DNA of 18,879 bases from an uncultured Lachnobacterium sp. Lineage in GTDB: Bacteria > Bacillota > Clostridia > Lachnospirales > Lachnospiraceae. The notes under the pieces are model-generated. The model saw nothing but the letters and a program-made list of their open reading frames with translations, was not told where the DNA came from and searched no databases. Shown here piece after piece: positions 1 to 7,954 of this stretch. The DNA lies in the NCBI GenBank assembly GCA_945971355.1, contig CAMFPD010000017.1, positions 1-18,879 on the forward strand, read 5' to 3'. A program made the position numbers and the translations under genes. The first letter of the stretch is position 1; every line of letters begins with the position of its first letter.

Positions 1-75
1 AAAAAAAATGAAGACATGACACTAACCGAAGCTTACGCCTCGGCTTGCAAAATCACTCTCCACTCTCCGACTTCA
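1..75 (-). other. Possible structured RNA, cut by window edge
   Basis: Read on the minus strand, a 7-bp stem (positions 26-32 with 37-43, one G-U pair) is capped by a GUAA tetraloop of the GNRA type. A 5-bp outer pairing (9-13 with 71-75) would close a branch around it, and a run of eight U (positions 8 to 1) follows. On the plus strand the same inner stem has an A-C mismatch, so the minus strand folds better. I could not match it to a riboswitch or housekeeping RNA family. It may be a terminator or the edge of a larger RNA; confidence is low. Confidence 0.22.
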
Positions 76-112
76 CCTTATTTTTTTCTAAATGTATTAT
101 ATCAAATGCAGC

Positions 113-169
113 AAACAAAAAGAACCCATGAATATTTTTTCTACAAAATAGACAAATTCACAGGTTCTT
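113..169 (-). terminator. Rho-independent terminator of hom
   Basis: On the minus strand positions 169-156 pair with 133-120 to give a continuous 14-bp stem that includes two U-G wobbles; the plus strand would have two mismatches at the same place. The stem is followed by U-rich sequence. It lies 15 bases beyond the hom stop codon, so it ends the ACT-hom transcript. Confidence 0.75.
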
Positions 170-183
170 AGTTGTGCATATTT

Positions 184-1377
184 TTAGCCAAGACGAACCC
201 TGTTTACAAGCTCAATCTTAGCTGATTTTTCCTCAAATTCAGCCTCTGTCATATCTCCAGTTGTGAATCCCATCTCTCCAGCTTCAACACCTTCAACATA
301 ACTTACTTTTCCAAATGAAGCTTCAACTGTGGCTTTATCAGAAGTTGTTCTCACGAAGAAAGAATTTACACTGTCTTTATAGTCAACAACCTCAAGTTTT
401 TCAGAACTCCAGTCAATATAAATATTGGTATGCTGATGCTTAACCATATCAACCACATCCGCTACTACAGCAGAAGCTGTTGGAAGTTTTCCTGCTCCAC
501 TACCATAGAACATAGCATCTCCAAGCACATTACCATGAACGAAAATTCCATTAAACACTCCGTTTACACCACACAAAGGATGGCTCTGATCTAACATATA
601 CGGAGCAACCATACATGAATAACTGTCTCCTACCTGTCTGCTTGATGCAAGAAGCTTAATAGAACGTCCCATTGCTTTCGCATACTTAATATCTGTAGCT
701 GTAATCTTTGTGATTCCCTCACAATGAATATCTTCAAAGTCCACCTGCTTTCCAGCAACGAGTGATGTAAGAATTGCTATCTTTCTACATGGATCATGCC
801 CCTCGATATCTGCTGTTGGATCCTTTTCTGCATATCCCTTTGCCTGTGCATCTTTAAGAACCTCGTCGAATTCAGCACCCTCATCTGCCATTTTTGTAAG
901 CATATAGTTTGTTGTTCCATTAAGAATTCCAGTTATCTCCTCAACCTCATCTGCTGTAAGGCACTTGTTTAATGGACGAATAATTGGAATTCCACCACCA
1001 ACACTTGCTTCAAACTGGAAATTTACTCCGTGCTCTCTTGCTACTCTGATAAGCTCTGCTCCCTTTGCTGCCACAAGATTTTTATTAGATGTTGCAACCT
1101 GCTTGCCAGCTTCAAGCATAGCCTTTACAAATGTGTATGCAGGCTCAACGCCTCCCATTGTCTCAACAACAACTCCAACCTCAGGATCATTAACGATTGT
1201 CTGATAATCATGTACAATCTTATCCTCCATAGGATCGCCAGGGAAATCGCGAAGGTCTAAAATGTATTTAACCTCAACTGGCTCCCCTGCGCGCTTTGTG
1301 ATTTTCTCCTGATTAATTCTTAATACTTCTACGACACCAGATCCAATTGTGCCATAACCCATTACTGCAATTTTCAT
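184..1377 (-). CDS. hom: Homoserine dehydrogenase
   Basis: This enzyme reduces aspartate semialdehyde to homoserine with NAD(P)H, the branch step towards threonine and methionine in the cytosol. The 397-residue protein opens with the nucleotide-binding motif GYGTIG (7-12). Family motifs follow: TSNK (97-99 region, with K99 and K105 as expected catalytic lysines), ASVGGGIP (124-131), and the substrate-site segment GYAEKDPTADIEG with GHDPCRK ending at K199. The last 80 or so residues resemble a short regulatory extension rather than a full ACT domain. The ATG start has GGGAG upstream, lying inside the end of the ACT-domain gene; the two genes are six bases apart, so they are one operon. A terminator follows. 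Identification is secure. Confidence 0.96.
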   Translation of the reverse strand: MKIAVMGYGTIGSGVVEVLRINQEKITKRAGEPVEVKYILDLRDFPGDPMEDKIVHDYQTIVNDPEVGVVVETMGGVEPAYTFVKAMLEAGKQVATSNKNLVAAKGAELIRVAREHGVNFQFEASVGGGIPIIRPLNKCLTADEVEEITGILNGTTNYMLTKMADEGAEFDEVLKDAQAKGYAEKDPTADIEGHDPCRKIAILTSLVAGKQVDFEDIHCEGITKITATDIKYAKAMGRSIKLLASSRQVGDSYSCMVAPYMLDQSHPLCGVNGVFNGIFVHGNVLGDAMFYGSGAGKLPTASAVVADVVDMVKHQHTNIYIDWSSEKLEVVDYKDSVNSFFVRTTSDKATVEASFGKVSYVEGVEAGEMGFTTGDMTEAEFEEKSAKIELVNRVRLG

Positions 1378-1383
1378 TCTTCG

Positions 1384-1827
1384 TTACTCCCTAGCTATAA
1401 TTTTTACATAGTGTATTCCTTGTACAGACTCGATGGAATCAACCATTCTCTCCACATCTCCCGTCTCTGGGAAAACATCTACTGACAATGTCAGGGTTGC
1501 AATTCCATTTACAGGAATCGACTGATGTATTGTCAAAATATTTGCATGACAATCAGCAATAGACTTTGATACCACGGAAAGAAGACCCGGCTCATCATCT
1601 ACCTGAATCACCATTGTAACAGTTTTTCCCTTTTCATTTTCGTGAAATGGAAAAATATCATCCTTGTACTTATAAAAAGAGCTTCGGCTTATTCCCACCT
1701 GCTCAGTTGCTTCCTGAACAGATTCGACCTTGCCTGAATCCAACAGCCTCTTTGCCTCCACCACTTTTAGCAACACCTCAGGAACTGCTTTTTCTCTAAG
1801 CACAAAGTAATTTGAACCCTCTGCCAT
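1384..1827 (-). CDS. ACT-domain regulator (PheB/ThrR-like)
   Basis: A 147-residue protein of the ACT-domain family called PheB or UPF0735. Residues 36-60 look like a small helix-turn-helix (VQEATEQVGISRSSFYKYK), and residues 69-145 form an ACT domain with the hallmark DEPGLLSVVSKSIA, the kind that binds amino acids. In Bacillus a protein of this type (ThrR) controls the hom-thr genes; I infer that this one senses an amino acid, perhaps threonine, and regulates the downstream hom gene. The ATG is preceded by GGAGG at a good distance. It is the first gene of a two-gene unit, with a promoter at 1895-1923. Whether it acts as a repressor here cannot be read from sequence. Confidence 0.88.
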   Translation of the reverse strand: MAEGSNYFVLREKAVPEVLLKVVEAKRLLDSGKVESVQEATEQVGISRSSFYKYKDDIFPFHENEKGKTVTMVIQVDDEPGLLSVVSKSIADCHANILTIHQSIPVNGIATLTLSVDVFPETGDVERMVDSIESVQGIHYVKIIARE

Positions 1828-1894
1828 GTGTTACCTCCAAGATGTTCTCTTTATTTGTGTTTGCCACACACTGACATCTGTCTTTATCTCAAAG

Positions 1895-1923
1895 ATTTTA
1901 TCATAATAAAATATTCAATTCAA
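1895..1923 (-). promoter_or_regulatory. Sigma-A promoter of the ACT-hom operon
   Basis: Minus strand: -35 TTGAAT (1923-1918), a 17-base spacer, and -10 TAAAAT (1900-1895) with an upstream TG that makes it an extended -10. The predicted start is about 60 bases before the ACT-gene ATG. The leader contains an inverted repeat (TGTGT/ACACA) near 1856-1870 that could be an operator or a small hairpin. Confidence 0.6.
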
Positions 1924-1950
1924 CCCTGACTATAGTACCAAGGTTCATTC

Positions 1951-3219
1951 TTATGGTCTTGGTTTTCCACATTGACCACAGAACTTACCTGAATTGACAC
2001 CCCCACACTCACATGTCCACTCTGATGCAGGTGCCGGTTTTCCACATTCGCTACAGAATTTACCATTATTAATATTTCCGCAAGCACATGTCCATGTGTT
2101 TCCTGCCTGCATCTGGTTCATTCCCTGCATAGGCTGATTCTGGTATGCACCCTGATTCACATTTTGCTGTGCCTGATACATTCCCTGTTGCTGATTCATT
2201 GCCTGCTGCTGATTCATTGCCTGCTGCTGATTCTGATACATCCCCTGATTCATCTGGCTGAATCCATTCATCATATTGCCCATAGCATTTACTCCCATGC
2301 CAACTCCGAGAAAGCCCTGCATAGCACCAGCCTCATTGCTGCCTGCATTCTTAACACCCTCTGACAGATTTTTAACCATATATCCCTGAGCAATTGACGG
2401 ATCAGAAAGCATCGCACCTTCATTTCTAGTATTGATAAGCTCTTGCGACTTCTCATCATAAGAGATACTTGCAATACCTACAGACTGAATCTCCATGCCT
2501 CGCATCCTGTTCCAGTCTTCATCAAGGATTTTCGCCATATATTTGCCAAGCTCCATTGCCTTGCTTGTAACAAATGAGATTCTTGTTCCCTCAGCTGACA
2601 TCTGATTAATTGCAGCCTGAAGAGCCTCCATAAATTCAGATATATACTGTTCATTAATCTCATCAATATCCACACGCTCCTTGTTTCTAGGAATCACTTC
2701 AGCATAAAACTGTAATGGATTGACGATTTTTATAGAATATGTTCCATGAGCTCTGAGGAAAAGTTCTGCATTGTAAAACATATCAAAATAATTGATAGGC
2801 ATCCTTGTTCCAAATTTTATACCTTTTATTTCCTGCAAATTCACGTAGAATACCTGCTGTTTCTGTGGTGTGCCACCGCCAAATCTAACTCGATTAAAGG
2901 TTTCTTTTACCGACTCTCCAAATTGTCCATTAAAAAGGGATGGCATAGATGAATTGTCCACCTTATAGTAGCCCGGCTCAGCTGTGTAGTCTACCACCTT
3001 ACCGCCATCAACAAGCATCATGAACTGATTATCATACACATGAATAATTGAACCATTTGAAACTGTGTCCTGAGTGCCTTTCTTGTTCTGCCCTCTATTA
3101 TACAGAACACCTTTTGTAAATACGGTATGTTCTCCCATATTATCCGGCTCAATGGTTTCTAACCATGCATCCGCAAAACCTCCACCAATAGCCTGACCTG
3201 TAGCTCTTAAAATTCCCAT
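1951..3219 (-). CDS. SPFH-domain protein with double zinc ribbon
   Basis: A 422-residue protein of the SPFH/band-7 group that resembles Bacillus YdjI ('virion core protein' in many annotations). Residues 1 to about 300 are the SPFH region, beginning MGILRATGQAIGGGFADAW. Residues 312-375 are a linker made almost wholly of Gln, Asn, Met, Gly and Tyr, including the repeated unit AMNQQQ. Two zinc ribbons close the protein, each C-x-C-x8-C-x2-C (C378, C380, C389, C392 and C403, C405, C414, C417). No transmembrane helix or signal peptide is evident. In Bacillus the relative works with PspA at the membrane during envelope stress; a role of this kind is inferred. The start has AGGAGG upstream, 21 bases after prfB ends, so the two may share a transcript. 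Confidence 0.87.
   Translation of the reverse strand: MGILRATGQAIGGGFADAWLETIEPDNMGEHTVFTKGVLYNRGQNKKGTQDTVSNGSIIHVYDNQFMMLVDGGKVVDYTAEPGYYKVDNSSMPSLFNGQFGESVKETFNRVRFGGGTPQKQQVFYVNLQEIKGIKFGTRMPINYFDMFYNAELFLRAHGTYSIKIVNPLQFYAEVIPRNKERVDIDEINEQYISEFMEALQAAINQMSAEGTRISFVTSKAMELGKYMAKILDEDWNRMRGMEIQSVGIASISYDEKSQELINTRNEGAMLSDPSIAQGYMVKNLSEGVKNAGSNEAGAMQGFLGVGMGVNAMGNMMNGFSQMNQGMYQNQQQAMNQQQAMNQQQGMYQAQQNVNQGAYQNQPMQGMNQMQAGNTWTCACGNINNGKFCSECGKPAPASEWTCECGGVNSGKFCGQCGKPRP
2185..2238 (-). repeat. 18-bp in-frame tandem repeat in the SPFH linker
   Basis: Three units of 18 bases (2185-2202, 2203-2220, 2221-2238 partial) encode AMNQQQ or close variants. The first two differ at one base. The repeat keeps the frame, so unit number could vary by slippage without breaking the gene. 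Confidence 0.8.
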
Positions 3220-3240
3220 TTCAGCTCCTCCTATTCTAAT

Positions 3241-4363
3241 TTATTGCGCTTCATTCTCTCCAAGAGATATCCATTTCAGATAGCCATTTATAAACGGATC
3301 AATGTTTCCATCCATAACAGAATCCACATTTCCAACCTCAACATTGGTTCTGTGATCCTTAACCATGGTATATGGCTGCATTACATAAGATCTGATCTGG
3401 CTTCCCCAGCCATTGTCTGTAACTTCACCTCGAATTCCAGCCGCCTTTGCTGCATTTTCCTCCTCAGCCAGCATATAAAGCTTTGCTTTTAACATCTGCA
3501 TAGCCTTATCCTTGTTCATATGCTGAGACCTCTCATTCTGACAAGTCACGACAATTCCAGTTGGAAAATGTGTAATTCTAATAGCAGATGAAGTTTTGTT
3601 GATATGCTGTCCTCCCGCTCCACTTGAGCGATAAGTATCTATTCTTATATCTTCATCTTTTATCTCAATATCAATCTCATCATTTATTTCCGGCATTACA
3701 TCACATGAAACAAACGAAGTCTGGCGTTTTCCAGCCGCATTAAAAGGCGAAATTCTAACTAATCTGTGCACACCTCTCTCAGATTTCAGATATCCATACG
3801 CATTTTCACCATTAACCTGAAAAGTTATGGATTTAATCCCTGCCTCATCTCCATCAAGAGAATCTAAAACTTCAAGGGTATACCCCTTCTTGTCAGCCCA
3901 TCTCGAATACATTCTGAAAAGCATGGACGCCCAATCACAGGACTCAGTTCCACCAGCTCCCGCATTTAATCGCAAAATTGCATTGTTGCCATCATACTCT
4001 CCCGACAAAAGAGTTTTCATTCTTATCGCTTCGAAGGTTCCTTCGAATTCATCAAGCATTTCCTGAATTTCAGGCACCAGACTCGCATCATTCTCCTCGT
4101 AACCCATCTCAATCATTGTCGCAATATCATCATACTGTTGCTCTAACTGTGAGTAAGTTGCCACATCATCCTTCATGCTTTTTAATTGTTTCATTTTGTT
4201 CTGAGAAACTTCTGGATCATCCCAAAAATCAGGAGCTTCCATTTCTCTTTCTAATTCCTGGATTTTCTGTTCTTTGCCAGCCAGGTCAAAGTGAATCCCT
4301 CACTTCCTGCAGTGGTGCTTTGTAAGTAACAAGCACACTCTTGAAATTATCTAATTCAACCAC
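3241..4363 (-). CDS. prfB: Peptide chain release factor 2 (programmed +1 frameshift)
   Basis: RF2 recognises UGA and UAA stop codons and triggers peptide release at the ribosome. The coding sequence is two segments: 4363-4289 (25 codons from a GTG start with AGAGGTGA upstream) and, after a +1 shift past an in-frame TGA, 4287-3241. The joined product has 373 residues, normal for RF2. The stop-recognition tripeptide SPF falls at 205-207 and the catalytic GGQ at 250-252, exactly the numbering of the E. coli protein. A plain ORF call starting at 4242 would lose 40 N-terminal residues. The gene has its own promoter (4422-4450), and the SPFH gene follows after 21 bases. Expression should self-regulate: low RF2 favours the frameshift. 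Confidence 0.96.
4285..4300 (-). promoter_or_regulatory. RF2 frameshift site
   Basis: The minus strand reads AGG GAT TCA CTT TGA C. This keeps the classic layout: a Shine-Dalgarno-like AGGGA at the proper distance, the slippery CUU codon, UGA as codon 26, then C, which makes a weak stop. The downstream frame continues with GAC and matches RF2 family sequence immediately. Confidence 0.93.
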
Positions 4364-4421
4364 AGAATCACCTCTTTCCATATCTATAATTTTCTAATAT
4401 TAAGTTATTACATTTTAGCAC

Positions 4422-4450
4422 ATATTATCCTATTTGCCATATCAATACAA
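4422..4450 (-). promoter_or_regulatory. Probable prfB promoter
   Basis: Minus strand: -35 TTGTAT (4450-4445), 17-base spacer, -10 TAATAT (4427-4422), in the gap between the VanZ-like gene and prfB. The match is fair rather than strong. Confidence 0.45.
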
Positions 4451-4460
4451 TATTATATCT

Positions 4461-4937
4461 CTAATGTGTATCTCTCTTTGCTCTCCAACTTGACAACCCA
4501 AAACCAACAATCCACACAACAAGCATAAAAGCTATGGCACCGCTTGTATCTATAAGAACATCCTTAATCATACCTGCCCTTCCAGGCACAAACAGCTGAT
4601 GAAACTCATCTGTACATGCATACAAAAAAGCTATAACAATTGCTTTCCAATAGGATGACATCACACCATACCACAGTAATGCTAAAATACCATATTCTGT
4701 AGCATGAGCAAGCTTTCTTATAGGATGATCTATAACCAAAGCATACTCTTCTACTTTTTCCTCTGGCCACCCTTTGTCCATTATTTCATTTACAGCCTTA
4801 ACCACACATCTTCCGGCGCCATTACTCATCTGTGTTGATTCATCACTTTTTTGCGCTGAAAATAAAAATATAATTCCCATCCACAAAAGCGCTAGAACTA
4901 AACATATTTTTCTTTTTTTACTGAACAAGCTTCTCAT
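4461..4937 (-). CDS. VanZ-family membrane protein
   Basis: A 158-residue membrane protein with the VanZ family signature: HPIRKLAHATEYGILALL (71-88) and DEFHQLFVPGRAGMIKDV (110-127), followed by LIDTSGA. Hydrophobic segments lie near residues 11-28, 82-108 and 131-150. VanZ proteins are linked to low-level teicoplanin resistance in enterococci, but most chromosomal members have no proven function and the biochemical activity is unknown. The ATG start lies inside the last 20 bases of the S41 protease gene, with GAGGT upstream, so translation is probably coupled. The family call is firm; resistance should not be assumed. Confidence 0.9.
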   Translation of the reverse strand: MRSLFSKKRKICLVLALLWMGIIFLFSAQKSDESTQMSNGAGRCVVKAVNEIMDKGWPEEKVEEYALVIDHPIRKLAHATEYGILALLWYGVMSSYWKAIVIAFLYACTDEFHQLFVPGRAGMIKDVLIDTSGAIAFMLVVWIVGFGLSSWRAKRDTH

Positions 4938-6264
4938 TCATTACCTCAATAGCCTTTTGCAACTGATTATCATACTGTTTTTCGTATACCATTCCCTCCG
5001 GATTACCATATTCATATTCTAACTCAATATCTGGAGTAATTCCTTTACCGTGAATATAGTTTCCATTTGGAGTAAAGTACTTGGCAGTAGTAACCTTGAG
5101 CGCATCTCCATCTGACAAAGGATAAATAGTCTGTACTATTCCTTTTCCATATGTTGTTGTCCCAATTAGTGTTGCATAATTGTAATCCTGCATTGCTCCC
5201 GAAAAAATCTCAGCTGCACTAGCACTATTCTCATCGCATAACACCACAATCGGATAATCCACACATTCTGCATCAGATGTAAAATCTTGTCTGTTTCCAT
5301 ACTTATCCTCTGTATAAACAACTGTTCCTTCCGGAAGAAGTCTATCCAGAATTTCTACAACAGAGTTAAGAAGTCCTCCCGGATTTGATCTCACATCCAC
5401 AATAAGCCCCTTCATATCCTGTTGTTCTAATCCTGACAAAATCTCGTCAAACTGTTCTGCCGTTTTTGTCTGAAACTCTCCAATCTGAATATAACCAATG
5501 CCTCCATCCAGCATCTCTCCCTCGACACTTGGCAGTTCCACATTTCTTCTCTCCACATCCACTGTAAATGTTTTATTTGTGGCTTCCCTGTAAATCTCAA
5601 GACTTACTGTTGTCCCCTCTTCTCCACGGATTATCTGAACTAAATCAGACACCTCCATGCTTGTAGCATCATTCCCGTCTGCCGATACAATCACATCCCC
5701 CTGCAGAAGTCCTGCCTCTTCAGCTGGTGTTCCTGAATATACTTTGGATATAGTGACAATCATGCTCTCCTTATCCTGTGCCAGTCCTGCGCCTATTCCA
5801 TAATATGTACCTGTAGTTGAAATCTGTAAATCCTCGTACTCCTTTGCAGTATAGTAAACTGTGTATTTGTCTCCGAGGGATTCAATTAATCCCGCACACA
5901 TGCCATCCTGCATTTTTTCAACATCATATTCATCATAATAATATAAGTCAACATACTTTGTCAGTTCTTCTAACTTATCAACAGTACTCTCATCCAAAAG
6001 CTCTGTTTTTTCCGATGCATTAGCTGATGCTGTCTGAGAATTTTGACCGGAACCCCCAACTCCAATTACCAAATACTGCCCTGATAGTTTGCAATACGCA
6101 AGGACAGAACCCGCCATCAGCGAAACTGAAACTATTGCCCCCAGTACAAATCCGCCAACAAATTTGAAATTCTTCTTACTTTTTTTATTTTCCTGACTAT
6201 TTACATTAGTACAATCCGTTTCTTCCTTGCTCTCATTGTAATTATTCAAATCATAATTATCCAT
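4918..6264 (-). CDS. S41-family carboxyl-terminal processing protease
   Basis: A membrane-anchored serine protease of the CtpA/CtpB type, acting on the outside of the membrane. The 448-residue form starts at the ATG at 6264, which has GGAG seven bases upstream; an ATG eight codons earlier (6288) has no ribosome binding site. Order: short charged cytoplasmic tail, one transmembrane helix (36-57), PDZ domain (about 155-235, with GIGAGL and GLLQGDVI), and the protease core. The catalytic pair is S349 in ENSASAAEIF and K374 in TYGKG, 25 residues apart as in known Ctp proteases. It follows ftsEX and overlaps the VanZ-like gene. In Bacillus a Ctp gene also adjoins ftsEX. The substrate is unknown. 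Confidence 0.93.
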   Translation of the reverse strand: MDNYDLNNYNESKEETDCTNVNSQENKKSKKNFKFVGGFVLGAIVSVSLMAGSVLAYCKLSGQYLVIGVGGSGQNSQTASANASEKTELLDESTVDKLEELTKYVDLYYYDEYDVEKMQDGMCAGLIESLGDKYTVYYTAKEYEDLQISTTGTYYGIGAGLAQDKESMIVTISKVYSGTPAEEAGLLQGDVIVSADGNDATSMEVSDLVQIIRGEEGTTVSLEIYREATNKTFTVDVERRNVELPSVEGEMLDGGIGYIQIGEFQTKTAEQFDEILSGLEQQDMKGLIVDVRSNPGGLLNSVVEILDRLLPEGTVVYTEDKYGNRQDFTSDAECVDYPIVVLCDENSASAAEIFSGAMQDYNYATLIGTTTYGKGIVQTIYPLSDGDALKVTTAKYFTPNGNYIHGKGITPDIELEYEYGNPEGMVYEKQYDNQLQKAIEVMNEKLVQ

Positions 6265-6293
6265 TTCAAATCTCCGTTCCTGTATCATATAGA

Positions 6294-6326
6294 AATTGCC
6301 ACACTCACCAAGTCAGTGTGGCAATT
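6294..6326 (-). terminator. Perfect 12-bp hairpin between ftsX and the protease gene
   Basis: Positions 6294-6305 and 6315-6326 form a perfect 12-bp stem with a nine-base loop. On the minus strand only a weak U tract follows, so it may be a partial terminator or an RNA-stabilising hairpin that lowers protease and VanZ expression relative to ftsEX. It stands 30 bases before the protease start. A 14-base palindrome (6330-6343) containing TATAAT lies next to it. Confidence 0.6.
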
Positions 6327-6362
6327 GATATTATTATAATAATCTTTTGTGAAAAATATATG

Positions 6363-7271
6363 TTAAACTCTCAAATGTTTTCTGATTGTCAATCGGCTTC
6401 CCAGAAAGCCAATTCCAACACCCAGCAACAGAGCTACCGGAACCAATGTGTTAAACATTGTTCTTGTATCAACAAATGTAAGCATTGAACCGATAAAATT
6501 AAACTTATCAGCAATGTATACACATATCTCTTCGTATAAGAAATACAATAAAATCAATGGTAGTGCTGCACCTACAAGCCCAATAATAACACCCTCTACT
6601 ATAAAAGGCGCTCTGACAAAATAATCTGTAGCTCCTATAAGCTTCATAATTCCGATTTCTTCTTTTCTAACTGAAATACCAACTGTAACTGTATTACTGA
6701 TAAGGAAAATTGCAACTCCAAGAAGAATCAAAATAATTCCACCTGTAATATAGCTTATGAGCTTGTTAAGATCAGAAAGTGTATTGGCCACATCCTGCGA
6801 CTGATTAACTTTTCTAACCCCTTCAATTCCATTAATATAATTAACCAAGCTGTGCTGCATTGAAACATCATTCAAATACACCTCAAGATTTGCGGAATTT
6901 TCAAGTGGGTTATCATTTCCAAAGGATGATGCAGCCTCTTCGTACCCCTCAAAATATTCCTGCTTGTAAGAAGTCCATGCATCCTCAGCAGACACATAAT
7001 TTATCCTGCTCACTTCACCTCTTAAGGCAATCTGCCCTTGAATATTCTGAATTTCCTCATCTGTAACACCCTCATCAAAAAATACTGTTACAGCCACACC
7101 CTGCTCTGCCTCACGTACCATGTTTGAAAAATTAGTAAACAAAATATAGAATAGTCCAAACATAAAAATACATGCTGCCATTGTAGCAATGGATACTAAT
7201 GAAAACATCTTATTTCTAAAAATATTTTTAAAGCCCTGCTTTATAGAATAAAAAATCGAACTAATCCTCAT
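6363..7271 (-). CDS. ftsX: Cell-division ABC transporter permease FtsX
   Basis: Membrane partner of FtsE. The complex does not transport; it transmits ATP-driven conformational change to peptidoglycan hydrolases outside the cell. I chose the ATG at 7271 (302 residues, MRISSIFYSIKQGFKNIFRN) because AGGTG lies about six bases upstream; a GTG at 7280 and an ATG at 7277 are in frame but badly spaced. Features: a basic N-terminal amphipathic stretch, a first membrane helix near residues 23-45, a large extracellular domain to about 170, then three more helices with the FtsX motif IGIMKLIGAT between helices 2 and 3. It overlaps ftsE by 11 bases, which implies coupled translation. Confidence 0.95.
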   Translation of the reverse strand: MRISSIFYSIKQGFKNIFRNKMFSLVSIATMAACIFMFGLFYILFTNFSNMVREAEQGVAVTVFFDEGVTDEEIQNIQGQIALRGEVSRINYVSAEDAWTSYKQEYFEGYEEAASSFGNDNPLENSANLEVYLNDVSMQHSLVNYINGIEGVRKVNQSQDVANTLSDLNKLISYITGGIILILLGVAIFLISNTVTVGISVRKEEIGIMKLIGATDYFVRAPFIVEGVIIGLVGAALPLILLYFLYEEICVYIADKFNFIGSMLTFVDTRTMFNTLVPVALLLGVGIGFLGSRLTIRKHLRV

Positions 7272-7944
7272 CGTCATCACCTATTTCGCTATCACTTACG
7301 ATAACGCCTTTCTTCACTGTGATGACACGCTTCTTCATTACTTTTACAATTTCAAGATTATGGGTTACAACAATAACCGTTGTTCCCTTCTCATTGATTT
7401 CTTCAAGAAGCTTCATTATCTCCCATGCATTATTGTTATCCAAATTACCTGTAGGCTCATCTGCCAACAGAATGTTTGGTTCATTAATCAAGGCTCTTGC
7501 AATAGCAACTCTCTGTTGTTCTCCTCCCGACAATTCCTTCGGGAACGACTTATATTTCGCAGCCAAACCTACCAGCGAAAGCATTTTGGGAACTCTTTTC
7601 TTAATATGATTGGTAGGTTCTCCTATCACCTTCTGTGCAAAGGCTATATTATCATAAACATTTCTATCTTTTAACAAACGAAAATCCTGAAATACAACAC
7701 CAATTTTTCGCCTGTACTTCGGAATATGTTTTCTCTTGATTTTCTTGAGTACTTTTCCATCAACAGTGATAATACCTTCTGTAGGTTCAAGCTCCTTTAA
7801 CAAAAGCTTTATAAGTGTGGACTTTCCTGACCCACTATCTCCAACAATAAATACAAATTCACCGTCTTTTATCTCTAGGTTAACATCATTCAGCGCAGGG
7901 ATGCCTGCAGAATAAGACTTGCTGACATGTTCTAGTTTTATCAT
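7261..7944 (-). CDS. ftsE: Cell-division ATP-binding protein FtsE
   Basis: ATPase of the FtsEX complex, at the cytoplasmic face of the membrane. The 227-residue protein has Walker A GDSGSGKST (35-43), Q-loop Q86, the ABC signature LSGGEQQ (138-144), Walker B ILLADEP (158-164, catalytic E163) and the switch histidine in VVTHNLE. The C-terminal end is acidic (GDDDED), partly because the reading frame there overlaps the ftsX start region. AAGGAG precedes the ATG. It starts ten bases after the upstream regulator gene ends, so regulator, ftsE and ftsX form one operon. Confidence 0.96.
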   Translation of the reverse strand: MIKLEHVSKSYSAGIPALNDVNLEIKDGEFVFIVGDSGSGKSTLIKLLLKELEPTEGIITVDGKVLKKIKRKHIPKYRRKIGVVFQDFRLLKDRNVYDNIAFAQKVIGEPTNHIKKRVPKMLSLVGLAAKYKSFPKELSGGEQQRVAIARALINEPNILLADEPTGNLDNNNAWEIMKLLEEINEKGTTVIVVTHNLEIVKVMKKRVITVKKGVIVSDSEIGDDDED

Positions 7945-7954
7945 TATTTACTCC

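Noticed and set aside
1924..1950. Terminator between the SPFH gene and the ACT-hom promoter
   Set aside because: Only a weak AACC/GGTT pairing is seen and no U tract follows, so I cannot support it.
2185..2238. Short direct repeats as a CRISPR-like array
   Set aside because: The 18-base units are contiguous, without spacers, and code in frame for AMNQQQ.
2164..2364. Plus-strand ORF rich in Leu, Ile and His (66 codons)
   Set aside because: It is the antisense of the Gln/Asn repeat in the SPFH gene, with no ribosome binding site; its hydrophobic look comes from the CAG/AAC repeats read backwards.
4286..4288. In-frame TGA early in prfB as a pseudogene signal
   Set aside because: It is the conserved RF2 programmed frameshift site; the sequence resumes perfectly in the +1 frame.
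3978..4325. Plus-strand ORF of 115 codons over the prfB start
   Set aside because: It is antisense to the two RF2 coding segments and has no family resemblance or ribosome binding site.
4461..4937. VanZ-like gene as a glycopeptide-resistance determinant
   Set aside because: No vanHAX-type or VanRS genes are in the window, and chromosomal VanZ-family proteins are common in susceptible Firmicutes.
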